Positions 63,080 to 64,000 of a stretch of 64,000 nucleotides of DNA are shown here, in pieces. Numbering within the stretch: position 1 is the stretch's first letter; every line of letters starts with the position of its first letter. The stretch is from positions 1 through 64,000 of the forward strand of contig CAKZUK010000019.1 in NCBI GenBank assembly GCA_937921775.1. Reading direction: 5' to 3'. The position numbers and the translations under genes are program-made. The notes under the pieces were generated by a model. That model did not search any database, had not been told where the DNA came from, and worked only from the letters and a program-made list of their open reading frames with translations. This DNA comes from an uncultured Saprospiraceae bacterium (GTDB lineage Bacteria > Bacteroidota > Bacteroidia > Chitinophagales > Saprospiraceae).

Positions 63080-63910
63080 ATGAGAGTCTATGTATTACTA
63101 GTTCTAGCTACCCTCCTGTTTACGAATTGCTCTAAGGACGATTCATCTAATAATAATGGCCTACCCAGTGAATTCGCAGATTTTGCCACTGTATTTGACG
63201 GAGTAGGCATTGGTGGGATCATCGCCCTGAGTGACGAAATATTGATCTTAATAAGTTTACAATCTGATCGATATGCTTGGTACCAAAACAGCAAAGTTCA
63301 AAGAGAATGGGACTTCAATGATGCTGACGGTCCTTTCAGATCGATAGGCGTGCCTACCGTGGAGACAGGTATTATTTTACAAAGATCTAAGCCTAATGAT
63401 CTATTTTTAATTTATGACTTTGGAAATCGTTATATGAAATGTACGATCAATGGAGACCTTTATGCGCAAGCCAATTGGGATAATCCCGACTTCTATTTTA
63501 GTGATTATAGAAGCCAGAGGGATGTTGTAGAAAATTGGGGTGAAGATGGTACATTCAAGTTGCAAGATATCGGTGCTAGTATCAGCAATCATTATATGGG
63601 ATGCCTAAATGGGATAGAGGTCATCCTAGATCAACATCTATTGCTAGATCAGGATGGCACGAGTCTGGTCAACTATAAGGTAGATGGCTTGGTCAACGGC
63701 CCCATATTTGACATCAGCAATATCACCAACTACCCAGCATCTGGATGTCCTCCAACTAATAATGTGGTCCCCTTTGAGAGTATAGGTGCAGCAGTTTTAT
63801 ATAAAAGACCGGACGGTCAGCATTCCACCTTATACTTTTCTTTGGATGGGAAGTCATTTGTTTATTTTATTGAAGGCGAAGATGCGTTTTCTGAGGTGTA
63901 CTCTTTTTAA
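63080..63910 (+). CDS. Surface lipoprotein with four hemopexin-like repeats
   Basis: 276 aa. Lipoprotein signal with lipobox FTNC (Cys17), followed by SKDDSS, resembling the K-(D/E)2 lipoprotein export signal that sends lipoproteins to the outer surface in Bacteroidota. The rest reads as four similar units of about 55-60 residues: GVGIGGIIALSDE...DRYAWYQ; GVPTVETGIILQ...GNRYMKCTI; DIGASISN...DGTSLVNY; SIGAAVLYKR...DGKSFVYFI. This is the pattern of a four-bladed propeller and resembles the C-terminus of the divergent cytolysin-like protein. Candidate partner, receptor mimic or immunity protein (inference). Confidence 0.7.
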   Translation: MRVYVLLVLATLLFTNCSKDDSSNNNGLPSEFADFATVFDGVGIGGIIALSDEILILISLQSDRYAWYQNSKVQREWDFNDADGPFRSIGVPTVETGIILQRSKPNDLFLIYDFGNRYMKCTINGDLYAQANWDNPDFYFSDYRSQRDVVENWGEDGTFKLQDIGASISNHYMGCLNGIEVILDQHLLLDQDGTSLVNYKVDGLVNGPIFDISNITNYPASGCPPTNNVVPFESIGAAVLYKRPDGQHSTLYFSLDGKSFVYFIEGEDAFSEVYSF

Positions 63911-64000
63911 AACTTTGTATAAGGTGTCTTATAGCTTTAGCAAGAATGGGTCTGAATAATAATCTTGGTTTTTCATTGAAAAGTAATTGTTCGCCTTTAG

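Overview
The window looks like chromosomal DNA of a Bacteroidota bacterium, probably a Saprospiria/Lewinella-type marine or aquatic member (inference). The reasons are the AT-rich composition, A-rich leaders instead of clear Shine-Dalgarno sites, -7 boxes of the TAnnTTTG type, and six very long secreted proteins ending in type IX secretion (T9SS) sorting domains (FPNPA...GxYFI...K). No rRNA, tRNA, CRISPR array, phage or transposase gene was seen.

Region 1 (1-10.8 kb) is mostly housekeeping. It has an unrecognised gene cut by the left edge, a hypothetical gene, the rpsO-pnp pair in the classical order, mazG, a small NqrM-like cysteine membrane protein, and a four-gene minus-strand cluster: GTP cyclohydrolase II, a RibD reductase-domain protein, an MDR dehydrogenase and a PTPS/QueD homologue whose catalytic residues are replaced. 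A MATE exporter lies upstream. Intergenic inverted-repeat elements of about 125 bp sit beside these genes.

Region 2 (11-44 kb) is dominated by cell-surface biology: a gingipain-fold (C25-like) T9SS protein, two outer-membrane barrels, an HD hydrolase, YbaK, two T9SS CotH-kinase/lamin-tail proteins, a 1768-residue acetyl-esterase with HYR and GEVED modules, galactokinase, a small barrel, a T9SS lysyl oxidase with its copper and LTQ residues intact, an M1 peptidase, a polytopic membrane protein, a PPP phosphatase, a cyclophilin and a T9SS clan-A glycosidase. Two of these proteins share six copies of an unnamed cysteine/tryptophan domain of about 75 residues.

Region 3 (44-60.5 kb) has a 1219-residue exported charged coiled-coil protein with a cysteine-less thioredoxin fold, an ABC-2 permease fused to an M1 peptidase with its ATPase, an acidic small protein, a DUF11/SdrD-like surface protein without a visible sorting signal, a Rid-family protein, a MidA-like methyltransferase, a RidA pseudogene that I reconstructed by reading, and a small beta-rich protein.

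Region 4 (60.7-64 kb) is the strongest candidate for an undescribed system. A lipoprotein of the cholesterol-dependent-cytolysin superfamily has its membrane-recognition domain 4 replaced by what reads as a four-bladed hemopexin-like propeller. It is divergently transcribed from a second lipoprotein that reads as a lone four-bladed propeller of the same kind. Each gene carries the same tandem TGTCCAC motif, 11 bp apart, at almost the same distance from its start codon.
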